Part shown: piece after piece, positions 17,673 through 27,182 of the stretch | How the letters are laid out: each line of letters opens with the position of its first letter | How positions within the stretch are numbered: position 1 is the stretch's first letter | NCBI RefSeq assembly: GCF_034067285.1 | Contig: NZ_CP139286.1 | Location: 1,736,001-1,800,000, forward strand | From: Acinetobacter pittii | GTDB lineage: Bacteria; Pseudomonadota; Gammaproteobacteria; Pseudomonadales; Moraxellaceae | Length of the DNA: 64,000 bases | Reading direction: 5' to 3' | The notes under the pieces: generated by a model | Seen by the model: the letters and a program-made list of their open reading frames with translations, nothing else | Databases searched by the model: none | What the model was told of the DNA's origin: nothing | Translations under genes and position numbers: made by a program

Positions 17673-18206
17673 ATGAAAAAACTTGCTTTGATCGCTGCTC
17701 TTTCGGTTGTAGGGATTGCGAATGCTCAAGCTGCTGATGGTACAATTACAATTAATGGTTTAGTTACAGACAAAACTTGTGACATCGTTACCCCTGCTGG
17801 TAAAGACTTCACAGTTACTCTTCCAACTGTTTCTAAACAAACTTTAGCTGTTGCTGGGGATGTTGCTGGTCGTACTCCTTTCCAAATCAACTTAGCTAAC
17901 TGTTCACAAGGTAAAGTAGCTACTTACTTCGAACCAGGTGCAACTGTTGACTTCAATACTGGTCGTTTACTTAACCAAGACGCTACTGGTGCTAAAAACG
18001 TTAACGTTCAACTTTTAGGTAGCAACAACAATTTCATCCCAGTACTTGCTGCGGGTGCAAACGGTGCTCAAGCTAACTCTCAATGGGTTGACGTAGCTGA
18101 AGGCGCAAGTGCTGACCTTAACTACTATGCTGAATACTATGCAACTGGCGCTTCTACTGCTGGTAAAGTAACTACTTCTGTTCAATACACAATTATCTAT
18201 CAATAA
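17673..18206 (+). CDS. Major fimbrial subunit of a chaperone-usher pilus
   Basis: The 177-residue type 1-like pilin has a signal peptide (MKKLALIAALSVVGIANAQA, cleaved before ADGTITIN). The mature protein has the immunoglobulin-like pilin pattern: N-terminal donor strand, Cys in KTCDI paired with Cys in LANCSQG, and the C-terminal strand TTSVQYTIIYQ with penultimate Tyr-type beta-zipper motif. Codon use is strongly biased towards highly expressed codons compared with its neighbours, fitting an abundant structural protein. It is first in the operon, followed by a stem-loop that may limit transcription of the assembly genes. Confidence 0.9.
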   Translation: MKKLALIAALSVVGIANAQAADGTITINGLVTDKTCDIVTPAGKDFTVTLPTVSKQTLAVAGDVAGRTPFQINLANCSQGKVATYFEPGATVDFNTGRLLNQDATGAKNVNVQLLGSNNNFIPVLAAGANGAQANSQWVDVAEGASADLNYYAEYYATGASTAGKVTTSVQYTIIYQ

Positions 18207-18218
18207 TTAATTGATAGC

Positions 18219-18251
18219 GGGGTTTCTGTGTCCGCATGGAAACCCTGTTTT
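18219..18251 (+). terminator. Stem-loop between pilin and chaperone genes (attenuator)
   Basis: GGGTTTC (18220-18226) pairs with GAAACCC (18239-18245), followed by TGTTTT. This looks like a partial terminator that would lower expression of chaperone, usher and adhesin relative to the pilin. Confidence 0.6.
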
Positions 18252-18294
18252 GTGTAACACTTTCCTGAATCTTTCTTGGTTGAGAACTCGAAAA

Positions 18295-19029
18295 ATGAAA
18301 TTGAACAGTTATAATTTTTTGTTAGGTTTGGCATTTGCTTCGACAGTAGTCGCACCTGCTACTCAAGCAGAAATTGTAATTCATGGCACCCGTGTAATCT
18401 ATCCATCGGATGCTCGCGAAGTTACGCTACAAGTTAGCAATAACGGTTCAAAGCCAGCACTTGTCCAAGCTTGGATTGACGAAGGTGACCCTAAGAGTAC
18501 ACCGGACCAATCAAAAGTTCCTTTTATGATTGCTCCTCCAATTTCTCGTGTTGAAGCAACGAAAAGTCAGACTCTTCGTATTACCGCTTTGCCAAATGCT
18601 TCTCAATTAAATCAGAAGCAAGAAACGGTTTTGTGGTTGAATATTTTGGATATCCCACCAAGACCTACTTCAAAAAGTGAAGATACGACACCTGATAACT
18701 TCTTACAACTTGCAATTCGTTCACGGATTAAATTCTTCTATCGTCCTTCATCGATTAAAGAAGATGCGAATTTAGCATCAGATAAACTTCAATGGGTTAA
18801 ATCTGGTCAAAGTTTAATGGTAAAAAATCCTACCCCTTTTCATATCACTATGACTTCTATTTACCAAAAGGCAGGTGATAAAAAAGTTGATTTATTACCT
18901 CAAGGGCTAATGATTAAGCCTTTTTCTGAAGCGTCAGTTCAACTTAAGAATGGCAACCTTCAAGATATGAGTTTTATTAATGTCAATGACTACGGTGGTC
19001 GCGTTGAGCACCCAATAAAGCTCCAGTAA
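18295..19029 (+). CDS. Periplasmic pilus chaperone (PapD/FimC-like)
   Basis: The 244-residue PapD-like chaperone folds pilin subunits by donor-strand complementation and delivers them to the usher. The ATG at 18295 gives a signal peptide ending around TQA; an upstream in-frame start at 18211 would run through the terminator hairpin, so I rejected it. The N-terminal Ig domain shows the conserved GTRVIYPSDAREVTLQVSN strand with the active-site Arg. The G1-like strand appears as LQLAIRSRIKFFYRP. The C-terminal domain is shorter and variable. It lies between pilin and usher, the usual order. Confidence 0.88.
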   Translation: MKLNSYNFLLGLAFASTVVAPATQAEIVIHGTRVIYPSDAREVTLQVSNNGSKPALVQAWIDEGDPKSTPDQSKVPFMIAPPISRVEATKSQTLRITALPNASQLNQKQETVLWLNILDIPPRPTSKSEDTTPDNFLQLAIRSRIKFFYRPSSIKEDANLASDKLQWVKSGQSLMVKNPTPFHITMTSIYQKAGDKKVDLLPQGLMIKPFSEASVQLKNGNLQDMSFINVNDYGGRVEHPIKLQ

Positions 19030-19084
19030 TCAGATTTATCTTTTTAATAAATTTAAGCACCTATATGTGTAGGCGGACTTAGCT

Positions 19085-21646
19085 ATGCCAAAAAAAAGGC
19101 AAGAATCTTATAAATTATTAAAACGCCATATTTGTTACTACTTGGCTTCTGGTGTTGTCACAATGACAATGCCTGTATTCGTGCATGCTGAAGAAACAAC
19201 TACGAGTGCTCCAGTAGAGGCTGAATTTGATTCTGCTTTTTTAATTGGAGATGCGCAAAAAGTTGATATTTCTCGTTTTAAATATGGTAACCCCGTTTTA
19301 CCAGGCGAATACAACGTTGATCTATATGTAAATGGGCAATGGTTTGGTAAACGTCGTATGGTCTTCAAAGCATTAGACCCTAATAAAAATGCAGAAACGT
19401 GTTTTACAGGTATGAACCTGCTTGAGTACGGCGTTAAACAAGACGTTTTGTCTAAGCACACTACCCTTCAAAAAGAAAATAATAGTTGTTATAAAATTGA
19501 AGAGTGGGTTGAAAATGCATTTTATGAATTTGATACCTCTCGTTTACGTGTAGATATTTCTATTCCACAAGTCGCTTTGCAAAAAAATGCGCAAGGCTAT
19601 GTTGACCCAAGTGTATGGGACCGTGGTATTAATGCTGGTTTTTTATCTTATAGTGGTAGTGCCTATAAAACATTTAATCAGTCTGGTGACCGAAGCGAAA
19701 CAACAAATGCATTTATGGGGGTTACAGCTGGTTTAAATATTGCTGGTTGGCAATTACGTCATAATGGCCAGTGGCAATGGCAAGATACACCTGCTGAAAA
19801 TCAATCTAAATCAGACTATCAAGAAACAAGTACATACTTACAAAGAGCCTTCCCTAAGTACCGTGGGGTTTTAACACTAGGTGATAGTTTTACCAACGGC
19901 GAAGTATTTGATTCTATTGGTTATCGTGGTATTGATTTCTCAAGTGATGACCGCATGCTACCCAATAGTATGTTGGGCTACGCCCCTCGTATTCGTGGTA
20001 ACGCAAAAACCAATGCAAAGGTTGAAGTTCGTCAACAGGGCCAACTTATCTATCAAACAACTGTTGCACCAGGTAACTTTGAGATTAATGACCTTTACCC
20101 TACTGGTTTTGGTGGGGAAATTGAAGTTTCTATTATTGAAGCAAATGGCCAAGTACAAAAATTTTCGGTTCCATATGCTTCAGTTGTACAGATGCTCCGT
20201 CCAGGCGTAAACCGTTATTCTTTAACTGTAGGTCAGTTCCGAGATCAGGATATCGACCTTAACCCTTGGGTAATTCAAGGTAAATACCAACAAGGTATTA
20301 ACAACTATCTAACAGGCTATACGGGCATACAAGCTACAGAAAATTATGCTGCTGTATTGTTGGGTGCTGCTTTTGCTACACCAATTGGCGCTGTTGCGTT
20401 AGATGTTACCCATTCAGAAGCTGACTTTGAAAAACAGTCTTCACAATCTGGGCAAAGTTTCCGTTTAAGTTATAGTAAGTTAATTACTCCAACTAACACC
20501 AACTTAACACTAGCAGCTTATCGTTATTCGACAGAAAACTTCTATAAATTACGTGATGCTTTACTTATTCGCGATTTAGAAGAAAAAGGCGTAAATACCT
20601 ATGCTGCTGCTGGCCATCAGCGCAGTGAATTTCAAATTACTTTAAACCAAGGACTTCCTGAATGTTGGGGTAATTTCTATGTGGTTGGCTCATGGGTTGA
20701 TTATTGGAATCGTAGTGAAAGTACTAAACAGTACCAAATTGGTTATAGCAATAACTACCATGGTTTAACCTATGGTTTATCTGCAATTAACCGTAAGGTT
20801 GAGTACGGTTCAAATGATGCGACGCATGATACTGAATATTTAATGACGCTTTCATTCCCAATTAACTTTAAGAAGAATTCAGTCAACGTCAACGTTACTG
20901 CTTCTGAAGACAGCCGTACTGTTGGTGCAAGTGGAATGGTGGGTGATCGCTTTAGTTATGGTGCCTCTGTTTCACATCAAGACTATGCAAATCCAACATT
21001 TAACGCTAATGGTCGTTATCGTACGAACTATGCAACTGTTGGCGGTTCTTACAGTATTGCTGATTCTTACCAACAAGCAATGGTTAGCTTAAGTGGTAGT
21101 GTGGTTGCACATTCAGATGGTATTTTATTTGGACCTGAGCAAGGCCAAACGATGGTACTTGTACATGCACCTGATGCAGTTGGGGCAAAAGTTAATAATA
21201 CCGTTGGTTTAAGCGTAAATAAGGCTGGTTATGCGGTTATCCCATATGTAACGCCTTATCGCCTAAATGATATTACGCTTGACCCACAAGAGATGTCGAG
21301 CCAAGTAGAGCTTGAAGAAACAAGTCAACGTATCGCACCTTTTGCTGGTGCAATTGCGAAAGTAGATTTTGCGACTAAGACAGGTTATGCAGTCTACATT
21401 AATAGTAAAACTGCTGATGGCAACAGTTTACCGTTTGGTGCTCAAGTCTTTAACCAAAAAGATGAAGCTGTAGGTATTGTTGCGCAAGGTAGTATGATTT
21501 ACTTACGTACCCCACTTGCTCAAGATCGTCTCTATGTAAAATGGGGCGACGAAAGCAATGAGCGTTGTTCGGTTGAGTACAACATCAGTAATCAGTTGCA
21601 AAGTAAGCAACAAAGCATGGTAATGACTGAGGCTGTCTGCAAATGA
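19085..21646 (+). CDS. Outer membrane usher of the chaperone-usher pilus
   Basis: The 853-residue FimD/PapC-family usher is the outer membrane platform for pilus assembly. A signal peptide ends near HAEE. The periplasmic N-terminal domain has FDSAFLIGDAQKVDISRFKYG and LPGEYNVDLYVNGQW. The 24-strand barrel includes the signature GRGIDFSSDDRMLP-type region (SIGYRGIDFSSDDRMLPNSM) and the plug domain (ARIRGNAKTNAKVEVRQQGQ-like). C-terminal domains end with a Cys pair (RCSVEY and VCK). Its stop overlaps the ATG of the adhesin gene (ATGA), showing coupling. Confidence 0.9.
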   Translation: MPKKRQESYKLLKRHICYYLASGVVTMTMPVFVHAEETTTSAPVEAEFDSAFLIGDAQKVDISRFKYGNPVLPGEYNVDLYVNGQWFGKRRMVFKALDPNKNAETCFTGMNLLEYGVKQDVLSKHTTLQKENNSCYKIEEWVENAFYEFDTSRLRVDISIPQVALQKNAQGYVDPSVWDRGINAGFLSYSGSAYKTFNQSGDRSETTNAFMGVTAGLNIAGWQLRHNGQWQWQDTPAENQSKSDYQETSTYLQRAFPKYRGVLTLGDSFTNGEVFDSIGYRGIDFSSDDRMLPNSMLGYAPRIRGNAKTNAKVEVRQQGQLIYQTTVAPGNFEINDLYPTGFGGEIEVSIIEANGQVQKFSVPYASVVQMLRPGVNRYSLTVGQFRDQDIDLNPWVIQGKYQQGINNYLTGYTGIQATENYAAVLLGAAFATPIGAVALDVTHSEADFEKQSSQSGQSFRLSYSKLITPTNTNLTLAAYRYSTENFYKLRDALLIRDLEEKGVNTYAAAGHQRSEFQITLNQGLPECWGNFYVVGSWVDYWNRSESTKQYQIGYSNNYHGLTYGLSAINRKVEYGSNDATHDTEYLMTLSFPINFKKNSVNVNVTASEDSRTVGASGMVGDRFSYGASVSHQDYANPTFNANGRYRTNYATVGGSYSIADSYQQAMVSLSGSVVAHSDGILFGPEQGQTMVLVHAPDAVGAKVNNTVGLSVNKAGYAVIPYVTPYRLNDITLDPQEMSSQVELEETSQRIAPFAGAIAKVDFATKTGYAVYINSKTADGNSLPFGAQVFNQKDEAVGIVAQGSMIYLRTPLAQDRLYVKWGDESNERCSVEYNISNQLQSKQQSMVMTEAVCK

Positions 21647-22671
21647 AAAGAATATTATTAACGGGTGCTCTATTTACGGTTGGCCTTGGCATGTATAGCG
21701 AAGCTAATGCTTACTGTACTTTAGACAATAAGAATGGAGGCTCATTTAGCACGGTTGGCATTTCCATGGCCGTAGGTCGCGTTGTGGTAAGACCAAGTGA
21801 TCCTGTTGGAATGGTTTTAAGAAAAGCAACTTTTCCAATTACCGACAATGGTTCAAGAGCTAAATGTACGTCTTATAGTGATACTATTACTGCCGCACTT
21901 ACTCAAGGTTATGCATTAAGCCCACTAGGGAATAATATCTATTCTACCAACATTCCTGGGATTGGTATTCGTCTTTACCGTGAAGCGGAAAATGCAACTA
22001 ACTTTTCAGGGTATTATCCATATACTCGTAGTTTAACACCAAGCACTTATTATACTCTTGCTTCGGGATATTTTGTTGTCGAAATTGTGAAAACTGCTGC
22101 ACAGACTGGTTCGGGTGCATTAGTACCTGGTTTATATAGTCGATACTATGTAAGTGGTTATATGAACCGCCCTTTTTTAACCAGTACAGTTAACGGTGAT
22201 GCAATTACCATTGCCTCTTCTTCATGTGAAATCCAAGGTAATATCAATAAAGTTGTACAGCTTCCTACAGTTACAAAGGCTGGTTTCAAAGGTGTTGGCT
22301 CAACTCAAGGCGAACAAACCTTCGATATGAACATCTTATGTAATGGTGGTATCAACCCAACGGGTTATGAAGAGAAAAATCTCATTAGCTTAACTTACGA
22401 CTTTACCCAAGACGGAACAAACAATCAGGTTTTAGCGAATACTGCTCCAACATCTGAGAAAGCAAACGGCGTAGGCGTGCAGTTACTCTGGAACTATCAA
22501 AATAAAAATCAAGTCATCAAAAAAGGCGATAAACTAGCCATAGGTACATTGTCTTCTAACCAGACACTTCAATATAACGTACCAATGACTGCTCGCTACT
22601 ATCAAACAGCAACAAATGTGACTGCTGGTAAAGTACGTGCAATGGCTACTGTAACTATTGAATATGATTAA
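21643..22671 (+). CDS. Two-domain fimbrial tip adhesin
   Basis: The 342-residue secreted protein has a signal peptide ending at ANA. Residues about 25-185 form a putative receptor-binding lectin domain of no recognised specificity (Cys at YCTLDN and AKCTSYS). Residues about 195-342 form a fimbrial-subunit-like pilin domain (SSCEIQGNINKVVQLPTV, FDMNILCNGG, closing strand VRAMATVTIEYD). That two-part layout and its last place in the operon mark it as the FimH-like tip adhesin. The final codons overlap the operon terminator. Confidence 0.82.
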   Translation: MKRILLTGALFTVGLGMYSEANAYCTLDNKNGGSFSTVGISMAVGRVVVRPSDPVGMVLRKATFPITDNGSRAKCTSYSDTITAALTQGYALSPLGNNIYSTNIPGIGIRLYREAENATNFSGYYPYTRSLTPSTYYTLASGYFVVEIVKTAAQTGSGALVPGLYSRYYVSGYMNRPFLTSTVNGDAITIASSSCEIQGNINKVVQLPTVTKAGFKGVGSTQGEQTFDMNILCNGGINPTGYEEKNLISLTYDFTQDGTNNQVLANTAPTSEKANGVGVQLLWNYQNKNQVIKKGDKLAIGTLSSNQTLQYNVPMTARYYQTATNVTAGKVRAMATVTIEYD

Positions 22672-22690
22672 TCATATTCAATAGTTTTTT
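22655..22690 (+). terminator. Pilus operon terminator overlapping the adhesin stop codon
   Basis: CTATTGAATATGA (22655-22667) and its perfect complement (22672-22684) flank a TTAA loop that holds most of the stop codon, followed by six Ts. The left arm encodes the last residues TIEYD of the adhesin. Confidence 0.85.
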
Positions 22691-22784
22691 AAACCTAATA
22701 ATTTTAAATATTTAAATATTAATAATAAATTTTACTTTATCACTACTTTCTAAAAACTTAATACTTAACTTAATAGGAATATTT

Positions 22785-23732
22785 ATGAAAAAAATAGGTA
22801 TAGTTGCTGTTAGTGCAATTACATTATGCTGGGCCATGTATGAAGTATCTTCTGATAATACCAATACAGTAACGCATAGCGAGTCAAGCCAAAAACTAGC
22901 ATCTAAAAAATTTTCATCAACTGCAAAGGATGAAAAATTAACGTCTCAAACCATTTTGGCAAAAACAAATTCCCTTAATTCTGCCCCAGTCTGCCAATAC
23001 AATTTTGATGTGACTCAGGAAGATCTCGATCTATGGAATAATGAACATCCTGATTTTCCTATGAAAATATTCCCATTGATAAATGGTCAAAAATTTGGTT
23101 TTAAAGTAGAGCCTGTAACTGAAGATAATTACGGTTATCTTGATTATAATGCAAAAAGTAAGGCAAAAATAAATTCACCGAGTTATGAAGGTGATTTTTT
23201 ATTACCGGATAAAGGTATTGTTGCTTTTGAGATGGAGCTTAAAGTACCCACCCTTTCTTCGAGCAGCTCCTCTTACTCAGCCGACATTAGTTTTAATGGT
23301 GTAACTGATAATAACTATACAATTAGATCAAATTATCATTTTGATATTGGTGCTCATGATTTTGAGTTTGGTGAGAATCCACCTCGTTTATATCATAGCT
23401 TATCATCGGAGGTGGGAGAATATGAACTTATCGATAGTTACTTTAAAAGCAAACAAATGACGGATAACACAAATGAATATCAACGCTTAGGCGTTTACAT
23501 TAATCAGGATACGAATCAAGTCGGGTTTATTTCCAATGGTGTTGATGAAGGATATCAATTTAAATTACCTGGTGCACTACAGAAAATAGCTTTCTCAATG
23601 AATGGAAATATAAATATTCTTTCAACAAATTTATTTGGACAAGAGTTGTCGAACGAACTCATTACTGACCGTAATGCATTGCAGTTTAACTACCCTAAAG
23701 GCACAACAGATATGTGTGGTAATGCCATTTAA
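22785..23732 (+). CDS. Secreted protein of unknown function (possibly DUF4882-like)
   Basis: The 315-residue protein has an N-terminal hydrophobic segment (MKKIGIVAVSAITLCWAMYE) that can act as a signal or anchor. A Ser/Thr/Lys-rich linker follows to about residue 65, then a beta-rich domain opening with VCQYNFDVTQEDLDLWN and closing with TTDMCGNAI. The two Cys at either end could form a disulfide. It resembles, from memory, Acinetobacter proteins labelled DUF4882; I cannot confirm this. It has its own leader after the pilus terminator, so it is probably not part of that operon. Role unknown; a surface or periplasmic lectin-like fold is only a guess. Confidence 0.65.
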   Translation: MKKIGIVAVSAITLCWAMYEVSSDNTNTVTHSESSQKLASKKFSSTAKDEKLTSQTILAKTNSLNSAPVCQYNFDVTQEDLDLWNNEHPDFPMKIFPLINGQKFGFKVEPVTEDNYGYLDYNAKSKAKINSPSYEGDFLLPDKGIVAFEMELKVPTLSSSSSSYSADISFNGVTDNNYTIRSNYHFDIGAHDFEFGENPPRLYHSLSSEVGEYELIDSYFKSKQMTDNTNEYQRLGVYINQDTNQVGFISNGVDEGYQFKLPGALQKIAFSMNGNINILSTNLFGQELSNELITDRNALQFNYPKGTTDMCGNAI

Positions 23733-23752
23733 GATATAAAGCTATAAGTGGT

Positions 23753-23784
23753 AAAAAAGGGCTGAATCACAGCCCTTTTTTATT
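23753..23784. terminator. Bidirectional terminator
   Basis: AAAAAAGGGCT pairs with AGCCCTTTTTT around GAATCAC between two convergent genes. Confidence 0.8.
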
Positions 23785-23788
23785 TCAT

Positions 23789-24916
<1,128 letters not shown>

Positions 24917-25065
24917 TCATTCGGTATTTATAGTCGAGCAAAATAGATTATGTAACAGTAATACAAGAGCTTAATTTTGCTTAAATTAAAATTGGCTTTC
25001 ATGACAATCCATCACAGCATAGCCAGTCATGTACCTCTAAGCAAGCCTACATTTAAAAAAGAAGA

Positions 25066-25092
25066 AAACCCCTTACTTAAAGAGGTTTCTTA
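25066..25092 (-). terminator. Possible terminator of the TIM-barrel-like gene
   Basis: On the minus strand AGAAACC pairs with GGTTTTCT with one bulge, followed by a T-rich stretch. It is downstream of the gene ending at 25128. Confidence 0.45.
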
Positions 25093-25127
25093 TTAAATCA
25101 CTTATCTTATAAATGGTTTATGTTTAC

Positions 25128-26999
25128 TTAGAGGTAAATATCCGGTGGATATGGTGTGTTATCACTAATTGGCGAGTAAAGTGTATTTTCAACGAAGAAG
25201 CCATTTGGAGCTTGAGTAGTATCAATCGTAATTGAATCAAACATAACTTGTGGATAGGCCCAAATAAATTGTTTCATTAAACCCAGAGGAACATTGTTTT
25301 TCATGTCACCAAAAATTCGTTGCCAGATAGGTGTGCGATAAGGTTTGTTTTTGTCGAACCCATAGATATAAGCAATAGATTCATCAGGAACAAATCCAGA
25401 TAAATAAATAACTTTATTGGCAGGATAGCCTAGCCCTTGTATAGGTATTTGGGAAACTGCCTGATGGGCCAAGTCTAGGCGAGCTTCTAATAACCAGTCA
25501 TAAGCTTCTGTCATCATGTAATCAAAATTAGGATATGAATAGTGTTGGCTTGGATAGTTAATATAAGTGGCTAATGTCTGAATTGGGGATTGAATAGAAG
25601 GAAAGAAAATAAGTGGGCTAACTTTGGCACTAGAATATTTTGCTTTGATAACGGTACGAATGTTTTGACAGGTTTGTCCTAATTTATTTCTAAGCCATGT
25701 TTTAAACTCATCATATGGCGTTCCTGTTTTATTCATTGCTTCGTAAATAGTACCTAGATCTGGTGCATATAAACCTGTATCTGCATTAAATGCCAGTTTA
25801 GTTGGATAGTCATATACACAAGGTAGATTTGTACCCGTGTTATACCACCACCAAGGTTCACCAATCTGCATGTTTACATCACATCCCCCTGCAACCATTG
25901 CATCTGCAAACTCAATAAAGACTTTATGTAGATATGCCAAAGCATTTTGATGGCTTAAACTAAAGAAATAGCTAGGTGGCTCATAACCTGTCCGACCTAA
26001 GTTATTATTCCAGTCACGTTGTGCCCAATATTCATTGGCCCCCAAGGAATACATTTCAAAGCTGACCCCAAAGATGGGCTGCATACTGGCGTTATGTAAA
26101 GCCTGAGCATATTTCTCATGCCATTTACGGGCACATGAGTTAACGACCGCCTCACCTGTCACCATCGTATCTGGTATTTGCCATTTATTAATGTCAGTTT
26201 TCCAAGTCATTTCAGGATAATGCGACATTCCACAATAATGGTTCACCAAACCTTTATATCCCAAAGCCACCATATTGTTGACTAGGCGCTGGGGGTTTAA
26301 ATCATAGTGGTCATCATAACTTGTACAGATGCCATAATTGTGCTGAGGGACAACTACACGACTCAAATTTAACTTTGCATTTGTACCAGTCACAACTGAA
26401 TTGGTCACACGAATGTAGCCATCTTTTGGCTGGCTTAAAGGCGTGGCGGATTGGCTATTGTAGTCACTGGTAAATCCCGAAAATGAAATTCGCTGAATAT
26501 TGGTTACCGGAAAGCTATCTGTAGCAGAAAAACCTGCTTTTACTGTGTCCCAGTTAATACGGATGTGCGCCGTTCGCGATGAAGGGTTATTTGCGTAATT
26601 AAATAGAACAATATATGCAATTTTATCTATACCATTATCTTTATAGTACACCGTTAAAGTCGGTGTTAAACTCGGATTATTTAGCACTGGCATAGAAGCC
26701 GATAGTTCAATATCGAAATCCCAAACCACCCCTGCATAGCTATACTTGGTTTCATACGCTAAAAATTTATGGTCTTTAGTGTCAGAAGAATCCCAACTAA
26801 TTCCTACCAAGTCATTTGCCATACGTGATCTAAAAGATGCCTCAAATCCATTCCCATAATTTGTAATGGCAAAAGACATGGTTTGCGGACCGTCTATTCT
26901 CCAGTAAATAGGACTAAACCGATCAATAAGTGTATTTTGAGTGATTGGATGAGGTGATGAATTAGAATTATTTTGCACATTTTGTCGATTAGTTATCAT
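25128..26999 (-). CDS. Large protein with TIM-barrel / glycoside-hydrolase-like features, function unknown
   Basis: The 623-residue protein has no signal peptide. An N-terminal beta-rich part (about 20-225; for example IYWRIDGPQTMSFAITNYG, FDIELSASMP, AHIRINWD) precedes a C-terminal part (about 235-600) with alternating strands and helices and aromatic, acid-rich motifs (GLVNHYCGMSHYPE, VSFEMYSLGANEYW, NMQIGEPWWWY, FDYMMTEAYDWLLEARLD). This recalls a TIM-barrel glycosidase with Glu in GEPWW and TEAYDW as possible catalytic acids. It also recalls, from memory, the TIM-barrel domain named after phage non-contractile tail-sheath proteins. No phage genes surround it. It is flanked by unrelated genes, so the function is open. 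Confidence 0.6.
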   Translation of the reverse strand: MITNRQNVQNNSNSSPHPITQNTLIDRFSPIYWRIDGPQTMSFAITNYGNGFEASFRSRMANDLVGISWDSSDTKDHKFLAYETKYSYAGVVWDFDIELSASMPVLNNPSLTPTLTVYYKDNGIDKIAYIVLFNYANNPSSRTAHIRINWDTVKAGFSATDSFPVTNIQRISFSGFTSDYNSQSATPLSQPKDGYIRVTNSVVTGTNAKLNLSRVVVPQHNYGICTSYDDHYDLNPQRLVNNMVALGYKGLVNHYCGMSHYPEMTWKTDINKWQIPDTMVTGEAVVNSCARKWHEKYAQALHNASMQPIFGVSFEMYSLGANEYWAQRDWNNNLGRTGYEPPSYFFSLSHQNALAYLHKVFIEFADAMVAGGCDVNMQIGEPWWWYNTGTNLPCVYDYPTKLAFNADTGLYAPDLGTIYEAMNKTGTPYDEFKTWLRNKLGQTCQNIRTVIKAKYSSAKVSPLIFFPSIQSPIQTLATYINYPSQHYSYPNFDYMMTEAYDWLLEARLDLAHQAVSQIPIQGLGYPANKVIYLSGFVPDESIAYIYGFDKNKPYRTPIWQRIFGDMKNNVPLGLMKQFIWAYPQVMFDSITIDTTQAPNGFFVENTLYSPISDNTPYPPDIYL

Positions 27000-27182
27000 G
27001 TCTACATTCTCTTAATGCATTAAGAGGTTTTATCTTAAATAATAATTTTTATTGCATTGTTCAGATAAGTAACAATGGAGTTTAATTTATTTACAGTGAT
27101 TATTTTTTATAAAGTTCAAAATGATTTTAAACAAGAAAACTTAATATTACCTAAAATATTTTTTGTACCGAGGAGATAACAA

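Noticed and set aside
18211..18294. N-terminal extension of the pilus chaperone
   Set aside because: It runs through the pilin hairpin and would destroy the signal peptide; the ATG at 18295 is preferred.
16888..22671. Csu-type archaic pilus
   Set aside because: Csu loci have four Csu-type subunits and a different gene order; here there is one major pilin, chaperone, usher and a two-domain adhesin, as in classical type 1-like pili.
25128..26999. Prophage remnant
   Set aside because: The TIM-barrel-like protein recalls a phage domain, but no integrase, capsid, tail or attachment repeats are nearby, so I do not call a prophage.
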